A stretch of DNA of 64,000 nt from Porogramme epimiltina (Eukaryota > Basidiomycota > Agaricomycetes > Polyporales > Polyporaceae), in the NCBI GenBank assembly GCA_900155495.1, contig FTLJ01000435.1, forward strand, positions 1-64,000, in the 5' to 3' direction. The position numbers and the translations under genes are program-made. Position 1 is the stretch's first letter; each line of letters starts with the position of its first letter. Shown one piece after another: positions 41,976 through 55,000 of this stretch. The notes under the pieces were generated by a model that was not told the DNA's origin, searched no databases, and worked only from the letters and a program-made list of their open reading frames with translations.

Positions 41976-44506
41976 CACACTCGATATGTAGCCTAGTAGT
42001 ATCATTATGTCTAAAGTTCTACCTCGGCGATGCAGCGAAACCAAATACTTTGTACCTTACCACTTTCGTCTAAGTCCAGCTGTAACTCAACGAGCACACA
42101 CGAACTTTAAAGCTGAGTGGCGTCATACAGTCCAGCCCCCTACACCGCCGGGTGAAGTGCCACCTGTGAGACATATGGCACGCTGTGATATAGATAAGAT
42201 ATAGATTGGTATATGGTGCCCGTATGATATATAGATTAGTTCCACCTTTGATCGCCTCATCGGGCAGATATGGACTCCGCCTCCTGGACATCTGGCTTCC
42301 TTCTGGATCCCATATTCCTCCTCCGATACTGCTGCCAGGGCTTTTCCTTATGCCTTCCTTGTGACTCCCCATCGCTCTCCCAGCCAGCTCTGCTGCGCAG
42401 TCACATGACCGCCGGTTGATATGCGAAACTTTGGAAGTTTTCAGCGACGTCCACCTCTTTCCCTCTCACTCTGGTCTCATGTCCTTTCCCTCTCAAGATC
42501 AAAGGTACGCTTTGCCCTTCACATCACTATGTGTACTTACTATGTGCGCAGCTATGCCTATCCCTCAGCAACCTTGCATCGTGCCTCCTCAGCCTCAACT
42601 ATTGTCGACACTATCCGTACGTAACAGCCCGTACTTTGTGACGTCTGCGCTCACTAATCACTCGTATACACGCCTCCGGCCTCAACAGCTCGTCATCCCG
42701 CCTCGTTACATGACATTGCCAGCATGTGATCAGGCTTTACCTCGACTACGGTGCGCACCATCTTCTTTATCACACGCACTGATGCCATCGCCCCTCCCCC
42801 ACGGCGCACGTCGCTCCCTTACCTCCCCCCTTTCCTTTCCTCATGCCATGCAATTACACCCACTCAAAGCACTTCACACACATCTGGGACAGGAGTGGCA
42901 CTGGTCTACGACGATCTTGGAGCTAGGTAAGGAGGGCTATAGAATACTTTTGGAGGGCGGTGTTCTAGGCTACTCGTAGATAGTAAATGGTGTGCGCTGT
43001 CTAAGTCATGTATACATTTTGAATAGCATATTAATTCTATTCTATCGTTCATTCCCAAAAATTGGCAACATTTTTATAGCGCAAACAAGCCCGCATTCGC
43101 CTGAATTACCGCCCACAGTCCTGCCTTGAAGCAGGCACACGTAGACAGATACTGTACAGACACTATGTGGCTACGGCTTGGCTGCATATATAGATTCTAT
43201 ATAGCCCTCTGTATGGGGCCCAGCAGTGCTGATGAAATTATGTCTGCGATACGACGCCCCATATGGGAGCCATACGGCGGGCGGTATGGCAGGCGCCTGC
43301 GATGACCATATGTCCCACAACAGGCCGCCGTCCGGCGGTGTAGGGTGCGCAGCCTGTCGATGTGACAGTGCCACCGTCACATTTCCGATGTCGGTGTCAC
43401 TCAGCTGTGACGATCTGTCTTCAACCGGCTCCGTCTTCAGCTTCAACCGGCACGGGCGTCGGCATTCTTCTGTTGCAAAGGCTCTTCTGTGGCAAGAGTG
43501 CCGAAACATCACGATAACATACTCCGTACCATAGGTCAGCTTCTAGTATGTGGTAGAGTATCTGCTCACAACTGATGCTGTCCGGCGCTAGCATTGCTGC
43601 GCATATCCATCGAGGAACCACGGTCGCGCCACAGCGCTGCCCACGTACGCCGACCCTTCAAGCTTCAAGGCTGGCTTCAATATCCTAGCTACACACCTCG
43701 TGCCTGCGCTATACACCGCCGATTGAGTTTGGTATGTTGCGTGTATTTTCCAAGCACACTTCTGGGAGCGTTTACAGCGACACACTGGCATGCGTATAGC
43801 TGCCCTCAATTTCACGTCGCCCTTCTTCAGATATTCGTCGACGTGTAAGCCAAGGCACAGTCCGGCCTCTGTACATCCACGGCAAACCCTCTCCCCTAGT
43901 CGGGTTTCTCGTGCTAACCAGCCCTGGCCCGCAAAAAAAATTGGGGCTCGGATCCAGTAATTTGAACCGAGCCCGGCCCCGAGCGTCCCTACGTCGAGGG
44001 CGCACCGATAATCATAAAACGGAAAAGGATCCGGTTTTACAGATCTCGACTCCCAAACACTTATGGTTCTGTCCTTCACGTCACTCTTGAACGCGATAAG
44101 GACCCCGCATCAACCAAGACCGGAGATCGCCCGGCGGTGGCCTGGAGTGCGGGGAATGGCGAAAACCGCGCACTCGGACGCCCGCACAGGGAGCAGCCAC
44201 AACTCTGCTTCTTCACGGCATGGTCGGTGTCGGTCGCTGCCCGCGTCGCCTCTAATAGACATAACCCTGGTCCAGACGCGAGTAGTGCCAACTTTTTTCA
44301 GCGGTCGCATGCCGACAGCAGAGCCCTGCACGCCCAGCAGCCCCAAACCGGCCACTAAGCGCCCTACCATCCAACCTGGGTGGCCATCGCGCCCCGCAGG
44401 GAATGGCGAAAACACCGCAGGCTCGCTCCCTCCCACTAGCTGTCGCCTCTTGTTGCCCCTGGATCGCAAAATTGTTGTCGAGGTCATTAGGGCGCCTACA
44501 CCCCGC
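41976..44506. other. Long AT-variable intergenic region
   Basis: About 2.5 kb without a supported gene. It holds AT-rich stretches (near 42185-42240 and 42985-43080), a near-palindrome TATATAGATTCTATATA near 43184, and an 8-bp-stem hairpin at 43944-43974. A 15-base direct repeat occurs at 44152 and 44399. The ORFs at 42416-42979 and 43171-44079 have no recognisable family. The region looks like old intergenic or degraded mobile DNA, but no element ends can be defined. Confidence 0.4.
44152..44413 (+). promoter_or_regulatory. Direct repeat GGGAATGGCGAAAAC upstream of the P-type ATPase
   Basis: The identical 15-mer GGGAATGGCGAAAAC occurs at 44152-44166 and 44399-44413, 247 bases apart, 409 and 162 bases before the ATPase start codon. 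It may be a transcription-factor site; the factor is unknown. Confidence 0.4.
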
Positions 44507-44514
44507 CATAAAAG
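44507..44514 (+). promoter_or_regulatory. TATA-like element of the P-type ATPase gene
   Basis: CATAAAAG at 44507-44514, 61 bases upstream of the first in-frame ATG (44575), in an otherwise GC-rich context. Confidence 0.4.
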
Positions 44515-44574
44515 CCTCCCGTCCCACTCAAAATCGACCTTCAGCTGTTTTCTGCCACCGCCCTCCCTCGCGCG

Positions 44575-47500
44575 ATGTCCCCCTCAGGGAAATCGTCTTC
44601 GTCAACCGCGAGCCCCTCCGCGGGGGCGTCCAAGGACCTCTCAGTGCAGATCCAGTGAGTCCCCGCTTGCCCCTCTCCCCTCGCCTGTACCCCTTTTTTT
44701 TTACCATGGGCGTAGGTACCGCACCCTCTCCATCCACGTCGACACCATGACAGAGGAGAAGCAGAAGGCCGCTTCCTCGAAAACCTCGGATCCTGCTTCC
44801 GCCATCCGCCAGATTGACGTCCACCGCCTCTCCGTCGACGAAGTCTACACTCGTTTTTCGACGTCTCCAGCGGTCGGTCTCGAGTCTGGCGCCGTCCAAC
44901 GCCGTATGAAGGACGCGAAGAACGTGATCTCCTCGCCGCCGACACAGTACTGGAAGAAAGGCCTCAACTACGTCTTCGGAGGGTTCAACTTCCTCATGTG
45001 GATCGCCTTCGTCGTCACCGTGGTACGCATCGACACGATCGTATTTCGCCACTCTTTCGGCTAACCGAAAGACTTTCCTACACATAGCTCTCATACAGAC
45101 CGCTAGGCGATCCAGACCCGGCCATCTTCAACCTTGGTGTTGCCATTCTTCTAGTATGTGAACGCGCGTCGCTCGGGCACTCATCTGCCCGCTCACTCGT
45201 CCGTTCATAGCTGCTCGTGATCGTCGTCTCCGCGACGTTCTATGCGCTCGTCGACTGGCACGCCTCCCGGATCATGAACTCGATCAAGACGCTCATCGCC
45301 GAAGAGGCGTCGGTCATCCGCGACGGCCAGCACCAGACCGTGCCCGCCCGCGACCTCGTCGTCGGCGACGTCGTCACGCTCTCCATGGGCGACCGCGTCC
45401 CGGCAGACCTCCGGTTGGTGCAGGTGTCGAGCGATGTCCGTTTCGACCGCTCCCTCCTGACTGGTGAAAGGTACGATTTTACCCCCCCCCCCCTCTTTGG
45501 TCTGTGATATCCCTTTGCACCGTCCTCATCTCGTGTTCTGCAGCGACATAATCCCGGGAACGCTCGACATCACCTCGGAGAACGCGCTCGAGACACGCAA
45601 CCTCGCGCTCACGTCCACGTTCGTCGTCCAGGGCAGCTGCACCGGCGTCGTCTTCGCCATCGGCGACAAGTCCGTCATGGGCCGCATTGTCGCCATGTCC
45701 GGCTCGACGAAGTTCAAGCTCACGACCGTGCAGCGCGAGGTCTGGTTCTTCACGAAGATCGTCTCGACGCTCGCGCTCGGCCTCTTCGCGCTCTCTCTTA
45801 TCGTTTGGGCCGCATGGCTCCGCAAGACCTTCCCGGGTTTCGAGACGGCCAGTCAGGCGATCGTGAACTCGATCGGGTGTTTGACGGCATTCGTCCCTCA
45901 GGTGAGCTTATCGCCTTTACGGATCAGGAGGTGCAGGCCTCTCATGCTTTTCGACCTATTTTAGGGTCTTCCCGTGTGTGTCGCACTTTCCTTGACCATC
46001 GTCGCCAAACGCATGGCGAAGCGCAACGTCCTCGTCAAGAACCTCGCGACTATCGAGACCCTCGGTTGCATGTCCGTCCTCTGTTCCGATAAAACCGGGA
46101 CACTTACCCTAGGCAAGATGGTAAGTTCGACCCAGGCCCATGCGTCTGCCTTTCCGTCGCTTACCTAAAACCCTAGGCTGTCCAGAACGTCGCTTTCCTC
46201 GACAGGGAATACTCCACAGACCAGATCGACACTCTGTCCACCACCAGCGACGCCTACGCCCCCGCTGCCCTTCGCGCGCTGCACATGATCGGCCGCCTCT
46301 GCAACGGCGCCAAGTTCGACTCCGCCTCCTCACACCTCCCGATCGCCGAGCGCCAAGTCAAGGGCGACGCGACCGACACCGCCGTCCTGCGCTTCTCCGA
46401 GGCCCTCGCCGTCCCCTCCCTCGGGATCGACACCCCCGCGCTGCTCGGTGCATACGACAAGCTGTTCGAGATCCCCTTCAACTCGCGCAACAAGTGGATG
46501 CTCTCCGCCGTGCAGGCGCGCGCCGACCCCAGCGAGCGCTGGATGCTCGTCAAGGGCGGCCCGGACGTGCTCTTCCCCAAGTGCTCCTCCGTGACGCGCG
46601 CGGACGGCGCCGTTGTGCCGCTCGACGCCGCACACCGCGCCGCGCTGCACAATGCGCAGGAGCGGTGGAGCAGCGCGGGCCAGCGCGTGCTCGCGCTGTG
46701 CCGCCGCGACGTCTCCTCGCTCGTGGGGCTCGCGCCGGGTGTCCCGGCGAACGATGTCGAGGAGCTCATGTACGCGAACCTGTGCGACCTCACGCTCGTC
46801 GGACTCGTCGGCATCCGCGACCCCCCGCGCGCAGACGTACCTGATGCGATCGGGACGATCCGCCGCGCGGGCGTGAGGGTGTTCATGGTCACGGGCGACT
46901 TCAAGCTCACCGCGCTCGCGATCGCTCGCCAGGTGCGTATACCGGTGGTTCTTGTGAATGCACTCCTGAACTTACCTTCTCCCCTCCCCTCGCCAGGTCG
47001 GTATCGTCACCCAGGAGAAGGTCGACACGCTCAAGGATCTCCGTGTCTCCGCAAATGCAGGACGCTTCGCCGGGTGCCGCCCCCACCACGTGAAGCCCGC
47101 GCCTGAAGATGGGGACCGGGCGCTTGTGCTCACGGGCGACGACGTCGAGGCGCTCACGCCCGCGGACTGGGACGAGGTCTTAGGTGGGTACACGGAGATC
47201 GTGTTCGCGCGGACGACGCCCGAGCAGAAGCTACGCATCGTCGAGGAGACCAAGGCGCGCGGCGACAATACCGTCGCGGTCACGGGCGACGGCGTGAACG
47301 ACGCGCCGGCGTTGAAGGCGAGCGACATTGGCGTCGCGATGGGCGCGGGCAGTGATGTCGCGAAGGAGGCTGGTGAGTGACTTGTTGAAGCAGGCGCGGT
47401 GCGTGTGTGTGCTGACGGTCGCGATAGCTGCTATGATCCTGCTCAACAACGACTTGTCGTCTATCGTGGTCGCCATTGAGATGGGCCGCCTGGTCTTCGA

Positions 47501-48546
47501 TAACCTCAAGAAGGTCATCCTATACCTCATGCCGGTATGTCCCTGTGTCAATGTACAATATCCTGGTGCTAATATAGTTGATTAGGCGGGAACTTACACG
47601 GAATTCATGGCGGTCTTCTGCAACGTCTTCCTCGGCATGCAGCTCTCGCTCAGCTCTTACCTCCAAGTTTGCTTCTCCATCCTCAACGACGTGATCATGT
47701 CTATCTCACTGATGTACGAGAAGCCCGAGTCCGGTAAGCGTTGCCTCCTCTTGCGCTACTACCGAACACTACTGAACCTCTCCCCCTACAGACCTGATGC
47801 ATCGCAAACCCCGGAATGCTCGCACCGACCGCCTGACTGATTGGCGGTTCTTCATCCAGATCTACTTGGTAAGCTTGTAGCCATCACCAAATATCGGGCA
47901 TAAGCACCTGAACTATGGCTTGTAGATCATCGGGCTCATGATGTGGCCTTGCGCCATGGCTATGTGGTTCCTGTTTATGAGCCAGCAGGGCCTTGGCTTT
48001 TACGACGTCCTCCTTGTTTACAACAAGTGGGAAGACGGCTACAAGGGCTTCACCATCGACCAGCTCACACACTTCGTCAGCGTCGGCCAGTGCATCTAGT
48101 CCGTGACTCCTTTCTATCCTCGCTCTGCCCTTAACTTACGACGCTCTATTCCCGATCACTTACTGCAGCTACGTGACGATGGTGTTCATGCAGTACGGCG
48201 GCCTCCTCGCCGTGCGCAACCGGCGCGTGTCGATCCTGCAGTCGAACCCGCTCTGGGGCCCACGCCAGAACCTAGTCGTCCCTGTGGGCATGATCGGGAC
48301 TGCGCTTGTCGCGGTCGTGAATCTCTACGGGCCCGGGTTGCAGCACGTGTTCGGGACGACGCCGATCCCGGGCATGTTCTGGGGCATCCCGTTCGCGTTC
48401 GCTCTCGGCATCCTCGCCGTGGACGAGACGCGGAAGCTTGTAGTGAGAACATACCCCAATGTAAGTTAGCACTTCTTATTGCTCTAGTTTGGGTTTTCAC
48501 TCACTGACGTTGTTCGCAGTCTATCGTGGCGAAGATTGCTTGGTAG
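44575..48546 (+). CDS. P-type cation ATPase, Na+/K+-ATPase-like (type IIC-related or ACU-type), about 1060 aa
   Basis: Membrane cation pump. Exons: 44575-44654, 44716-45022, 45088-45153, 45211-45470, 45544-45901, 45965-46120, 46177-46932, 46997-47372, 47428-47534, 47586-47733, 47792-47868, 47926-48098, 48169-48460, 48520-48546. All P-type motifs are present: LTGES (actuator), CSDKTGTLT with phospho-Asp D399, [15 protein letters not shown], and [15 protein letters not shown]. The order [18 protein letters not shown] and [18 protein letters not shown] matches the Na+/K+/H+,K+ group rather than SERCA or ENA. But the M4 ion-site motif is VPQGLP (Q357) instead of PEGL, and the M6 pair D-x3-D reads S-x3-D. 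So ion choice is atypical. Fungal ACU alkali-cation uptake ATPases are a possible group. The donor at 48099 is GTCCGT, a weak site. Confidence 0.87.
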
Positions 48547-49025
48547 CAAGCGTGGATTCAATGACTACGAGTCTATGGTGTCTTGGTACATTCTGAGTTC
48601 GGGTTAGATATCTAGAACAACGCGTCTGCTGTAGTATTCTAGCATGCATAGCTATCAATATTCACCAGTATTGAGAATAGTCAGAGACGATGTGGTTGTA
48701 GATAGGGGAATCAGCAGGCTTGAAACCGTGTTGGTTCTAGCCTCAAGCTTCAAAGCTTCAAAGCTTCAAAGCTTCAAAGCTTCAAAGCTTCAAAGCTTCA
48801 AAGCCTCAACATTCAACCCTTGCTTTACGGCTCTAACTCGCACTCATGATCCTAAGGCTAGAAAAAGAAAGTAGAAGGAGGCAACACAGGTCCATTACAC
48901 TGGCTCTACTGGTACATTTTCACTCAGCACAGAGACGCTGACACTATGATACAACGGTCTATAGCAAGGGCAGCATCAAAAAAGCATATATGTAGGGTAG
49001 CTCTGGGCGGACGGTCACTATCACT
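48547..49025. other. Convergent spacer with an 8-bp tandem repeat
   Basis: 479 bases between the 3' ends of the ATPase and BRR2 genes. It contains only the short tandem repeat listed separately. Confidence 0.5.
48746..48809. repeat. Tandem 8-bp repeat (AGCTTCAA)n
   Basis: Seven perfect copies of AGCTTCAA from 48746 to 48801, and one imperfect copy (AGCCTCAA) to 48809. It sits between convergent genes, probably in a 3' UTR. Confidence 0.9.
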
Positions 49026-52000
49026 CTACTCTTCCATCTCCTCGTCGCTGTCCTCTTCGCTATCGCTGTCTTCACCTTCCGCGACGTCAAGGGGGTCGAG
49101 GTCGATGTCATGGTCAGCGCCCATGTACGAGTCGCAGATGACGTAGAGCTTGAGCGCATGCTGTCCCTGCGGGAGCGAGAACTCTAGGCGAACGGCGAGG
49201 CTTCGGTGCACGGTGACCTTCTTGATCGCGAGCAGTTGTCGTGTCTTCGGCTCGCCGATGACGACCCACCAGTTGGCGAGCTTCTTCTTGGGGTAGAAGG
49301 GCGCGACGACGGTCTCGTCATCCTCGCTGGGCTCGTCCATGTCTTCGTCGGTATCCTTCGATAGCGACACTTGGATCGTGATGGGTGCGCCAGCAGTGTA
49401 GTCGCCCTTCGCGAGATCGTAGTTGACGTCGAGGGTGGGGTACGAGTTGACGAAAGTCGCCACATCGCGCCTATAATTTTTATTAGTTCGGTAGACGTAT
49501 CAGTCAGGTAGAGGAACGTACATTTGCCTCGCATCCATCTGGAGCAAGTCGTTCCGTTTGTCATCTTCCATCTCCATGACGTCGTAAACGGTCTCGATGC
49601 CAGCATCTTTACAGCGCTTAATCAACTAGAACCAAAAATTAGCGTTCTAGTTTATAACGGCGGCTCGCTGTACAACATACCTCCGGCTCAAAGTGAGGGA
49701 TCTGCTTCAACGGCGAATCAGTTTCCCAGGATGCCTGTACACACATCTGGGAAAGATCCATCGCGCCGAGAGCGTTCAACCACGCGTTTGAGGACATGAC
49801 GTCCACACATGCGGAGAGTAGGTTGAGAACCTTCTCCAGGACAATGATTTGATCGGCGGCAAGGTCTGGCGGGAGCGTGAGACGCGAGAAATGGGCCTGG
49901 AGCAGCAAGAATGTCTTGAAGTGCGGTGCTTCGAAGTCGGCTTTCTCGAGTTTGACGGGCACCCGATCGTAGATGCGGCGGAGCAGGACGTCCTCGTGGC
50001 GACGAATAGGGATAGACTCGAACTCCGCGGACGACGCGACGACTTCGAGGAGACCCTTGAGCTTGGTCCGCTCTTTCAGTGAAAGCGTGTAGACCTCAAC
50101 CGTCACATCTGTTCAACGTGTTAAATCAGGCTCGCAAGGTGAAATAGTGCCAAATCTTACATGAGATGTTGTAGTAGGCAGCGATCATGCCCAAGTTCAA
50201 TGGCGACACATCCATTTCGTCCTCTGTATATCTTGTAAGACACAGCACAGTGAGAAACAATGCGACTACTTACCAATCGAGATACACTTTGAGTTGACAA
50301 GATCGTTGAGTGTATTCTCAACCAATTCCGACAAATGATCAGACAGGTGCTGGTGGCTGACGTTGTGGAGGTTGTAGTAGTTAGGGTTCTGCGTCATCCT
50401 CCGGTAGAAGTATGTCCACGTCAGAATATCCTACACGTATACATGAGCATCAGCAGTAAAGGCGCCACACAACAGGACCTACCATAGCATCCTGCTTGTT
50501 CTCGATCGTCTTGACTGCGATCTCTGCGAGGAAATAGTCGTGCATCATGTGGGTGGGTAGGTGCGACTCGATGGGGAGGCCCTCTGCGAGGAACTTCTTG
50601 TAGAAGTCCTTGCGGGTCTGCTGGCACATAAGCACAGCGCGGCTCTTCTCATCCTCCAACGGGCGACAAGCACGACCCATCATTTGCAAGACGTCCATGA
50701 CCGGGTAGTCGACATATCGATGCTCCTTGCCTTCGTAGGACTGGACGCCCATGATGATCACCATGTAGCTCGATACGGGCAAGGACCACGCGGTGTCCTA
50801 AAGAAAATGAGGATGTGATACACAAATTCACCAGGAGTAGACGTACCTTAGATGCTATAAGGACCTGGATTGCACCGTGCTGGAATAACCTCTCGACAAT
50901 CCGCTTGTCTTGCTTACTCAGAGCTTCGTGGTAGTACCCGATGCCATGCTTCAACGTCTCCTTCAGGCCCGCATCGGTCACGTGTTCTAGATGGGGCGCG
51001 AGGTCCGCCTCCTCGACGTGAAGGAATCGGGAAGTGTCGTCGTCCGCGCTACAGTGCGTGATGATGTCGTCCGCTGTCAAACGACATTGGCGCCGGGACG
51101 GGACGAACACGATGACAGGCTTGTTGGGCGAATACTCAAGGACCGCGAGGTACGCCGGCTTGGACATTGCGATCATGAGCGATGGGAAGTGGGGGATCTG
51201 GAAGCTCTGTATATGAATGTCCATGTCTAGAGGTCGGGCACTATGATCTCGTTAGTATTGGCGTCGCGAAGACGATTGCCGAAGGACTCACCTCGGAGGG
51301 AAGTTGAAGATAGCATGAGACGGTGCGCCCATCCACTCGCCCAGATCTCTTGCGTTCGCCAACGACACACCGCATGCGACGATACGTGTCTTAATTTCTG
51401 TCTGTGCAGAAACATAGCGCGTGCGCGAGATGACGACTTCGTAGGTCGGTCCGACCTCGCCGCCAACCAGTTGCACTTCGTCCGTGATGAGAAGCCCTAT
51501 TGTCTGCACATTCTTGCGTTGGCGCCACCTACGCGAGAGAACATCCCACTATTCAAAGCAATCTCAGAACTGCTCGTATAGGACTGGTCATGAGATTCTC
51601 GTACCTGGGTAGGCGTGCAAACGATCAAATCACCCTTCTCGAGGAGGCGAAGATCCGCACTTGTTTCGCCCGTCAGGCTGACAATCTCCTTACCGCCTTG
51701 CAGGTCCCCAAACTTCTTGCGCCATTCCTCGACGCGCTGGTCGACCATCTCCTGATACGGCTCGATGCAAACCGCCCGCTGTTGCTCGCGCTTGCTCCAG
51801 AGCCGCAAGAGCGCGAATTCCGCGCAGATTGTCTTACCGCTTCCCGTCGGCGCTCCGATGAAGACGTTGTCGTCCGTGGTGTAGAGAGCTTGGAAGACCT
51901 GGGTTTGGATCTTGTTGAACGTCTGGATAGTAGACGAGTAGATACCCTCGAACTCTTTGTTGTGCAGCGCGGAGAGAGGAAGAGCCTGAAGGTCGAGGAG

Positions 52001-55000
52001 GGGAGTCGGGGGAGGGAACTTCTCGGGAAGAATGAGGTGCTTGAATGAGATAGGCAAGCGAGTCTCGGCTTGCAACCACCGGTCAGAGACGATGGAGATG
52101 TAGTAGTTCGGTGGGACGGGCTCGAACATGGGCACCGTTAATGTGACGTAGTGCTCATCCTCGGCATAGCGTTGACGGAGGATAAACTGGTCATGGAACA
52201 AAATGATCTCGCCGTCGACATCTTCAACGAGGATCCAGAAGCTCTCGGAAGTGCCGTGGATCTTCTCATCCCACCGGAAGTCCGGAATGATGGTGAGATC
52301 AATGCGGAGGAGGGTACGAGTGATTGGCTGCACTTGGGCGGACAGCCTAGCGATCATATGGTCAACCACGTATGGATGTGTAGGAACAAGGACACTCACT
52401 GGAGCTTCGGGAAATTATGAACAAGTCGGTGGACGAGTCGTCCAGCATTTTGGATGCCAATGAGTTCACCGATTTCGGGAGGGTTCTATCATCCACCATG
52501 TTAGCAACTATTGTGTCGAGTTTCGAACCACAGCTTACCAGGTCAAAGTACCGGTACCATGGCTGTAAGAGCTTGATTAGTGACTCAACAGTTTCGAGAA
52601 GACCACAGTACTAACGAATTGTTTCCCCTCCGCTTTACGAATAATCTCATTGGGAACGCCCTTGAACTGCCGCAAAGGCGTCATGGATCCCCACCTACAC
52701 GACGTCATGTGTTAGTTGTTCCAGGCGCACAACACATGGACATAGAACTTACATTCTCCGCTCAATCATCTTGCACATGTCAAGTGCCGCCTTCGCCGGG
52801 ACGGCCCATCCACGCTTCAAACAGATCTCGAAGATCGCACGCATGATACTATGTCAAGAGTCAGCCAACTATGTCTGTACGCACATAGGATACACAAACT
52901 CACCGTCCGCCCGATTGCGTCACGTACACCATGTCGGCGACGAGAGCGAATCCCTCCAGCTTCAACTGCGAGATGTACGCCTGGAGGAGCACGTTGATCT
53001 TGGCTGCCGGCTCCTCGACTGACTCCTTGACTGGAATAGGCACGCGCTCAAGCAGTTTCCCTAGCTCAAGTTTTTCCTGTCCGCTGAAGTGAGCATCATG
53101 TGCATAGTATTATAATCCAAACCACTCACGTCCTGTCGCACGGGGATCAATTTGAACTCGTTTGAAAGTGCAAACACGCGGAAGAGCTCCAGATGGGCCA
53201 TCGTCGGGCGGAGGTGCTGGTTGTACGTCGCCATCGAGCTATACGTTACGTAGTAATGCGACGCAATGCGGCCCAATTCCGTGCTCTGGAAGCGGCCTGA
53301 CGAACGCTCATACTTGATGAGATGGCACTTCTCGAGCATTGCCGCGGCAGTGTGGACGATATCAGCACGCTTCTGCACGAGCGTTGGGTCGTCCTCGAGA
53401 TAATCGATGCCGACACTGTACAGCACGGGGTCTTTGAGCATCCGAACGTACCTGATAAATCAAATGCATTAGCGCGTGGACAAGAAGGATCTAACGATGA
53501 CGTACAGGTATGTGTAACCTAGCCATTGTACAGCTTCATCGCGGTTGCGGATGGTTCCAAGGACGATCTCCGCGTTCAAGTTGTCCGTAAGCTTCGAGAC
53601 GAACTGCGACTCGATCGGAAGTTGCTGGTTCATCAAGCTCAAGTAGTACTGGAGCTCGGAGTGGTTCGTGATAATGATGCCTTCTCCGTACGTGTCGTAC
53701 TGCGGACGACCAGCACGTCCGAGCATCTGCAGAACGTCTTGAGACGAAAGTTCAACCCAGCGGCCCTTCTCCGGGTTGTAGATCTGCGTGCCCTTGATGA
53801 TGACGGTGTGCGCGGGCAAGTTGACACCCCACGCGAGCGTCGCCGTACAGACGAGGACTTGCAAATGACCGTCCGCGAATAGTTCCTCAACGAGGCCACG
53901 GTCTTCCCTCGACATCCCGGCGTGGTGGATACCGAACCCGAACTGGAGCAGGTCTTTGAGGTTGGGGTCCTTCACGTTGTTCGTTTCCTCCAACAGGATC
54001 TCGCGAGTCGCACCTTCCGGCTTGACGAACTGTGTGATCGTCTCCTTCTCGATCGCCATGTCACGGATGAACGTCGCCGTCTTGGCTGTCTCCTTCCGAG
54101 AGTGCACGAAGACGAGGGTCTGGTTCTTGCCGGCCTGGTCGAGGACCTTCTCGTAGCAAACCTCGTTCATGACTTGATACCGCTTGATCGCCTTCTTTTC
54201 GGTGACACCAATGAACTGTTGCTGGAGTGCGCACGGGCGGTAGGAAGCGTCAAAGTAGAAAAGACCCTTGTTGGTGTCCACACGGAGGAATGTCGCCACA
54301 TCCTGATAGTTGGGGAGGGTAGCCGAGAGACCGACCAGACGAACGTACTCGTTCGTCTGCTCCATCCGCCTAATCGTGCGTGCGATGACCGACTCGAGTA
54401 CTGGACCACGTTCATCATGCAACAAGTGAATCTCGTCGATGATGATGAGACGTACGAGGTTTGTGTAGCTCGTGTCCGTACTCTTGCGCGTGATCACATC
54501 CCACTTCTCCGGCGTCGTCACGATGATCTGGGTCTCCGAGATTTGCTGCTTCGTCATTTGCGAGTCGCCGGTGAGTTCGCCAACCTTGATGCCGTAAACG
54601 CCCAGACGGGAGCTGAAGTTACCGACCATCTCCTGCACGAGAGCCTTCATCGGCGCAATGTAGACAATCTTGAAGGCGTCCAGGTCGAATGCGCCTGTCT
54701 CCTCGTCACGGTACTTCCCAAGCTCGTTCAGAATAGTGAGCATGGCCACATTTGTCTAGCGCTAACGTCAGAATAGGGGGTTTCTTTACAATCACGACGA
54801 ACATACCTTTCCAGCACCCGTAGGAGCACAGAGCAGAAGAGGCTCGTCCGTCCCGAAAGCGATGGGGTACAGCTTGCTCTGGACGCGGTTAAGGTGCTTG
54901 TAGCCCTTGAAGCCCTCGCGAGCCCACTCCGGAATCTTGTCGATGTATACGAGCTCCGAATCGTTTACGGGCCTCGACTTGGGTGCCGGGACGTGAATCT

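Noticed and set aside
42416..42979. 187-codon plus ORF in the gap before the ATPase
   Set aside because: Pro/His/Leu-rich with no recognisable domain, atypical codon pattern, no clear promoter; treated as chance ORF.
44063..45064. 333-codon plus frame upstream of and into the P-type ATPase
   Set aside because: It starts in intergenic DNA and only its last part is the ATPase exon 2 frame; the splice from 44654 to 44716 explains the true N terminus.
48746..48809. CRISPR-like array
   Set aside because: Units are 8 bases with no spacers; a simple tandem repeat in a eukaryotic genome.
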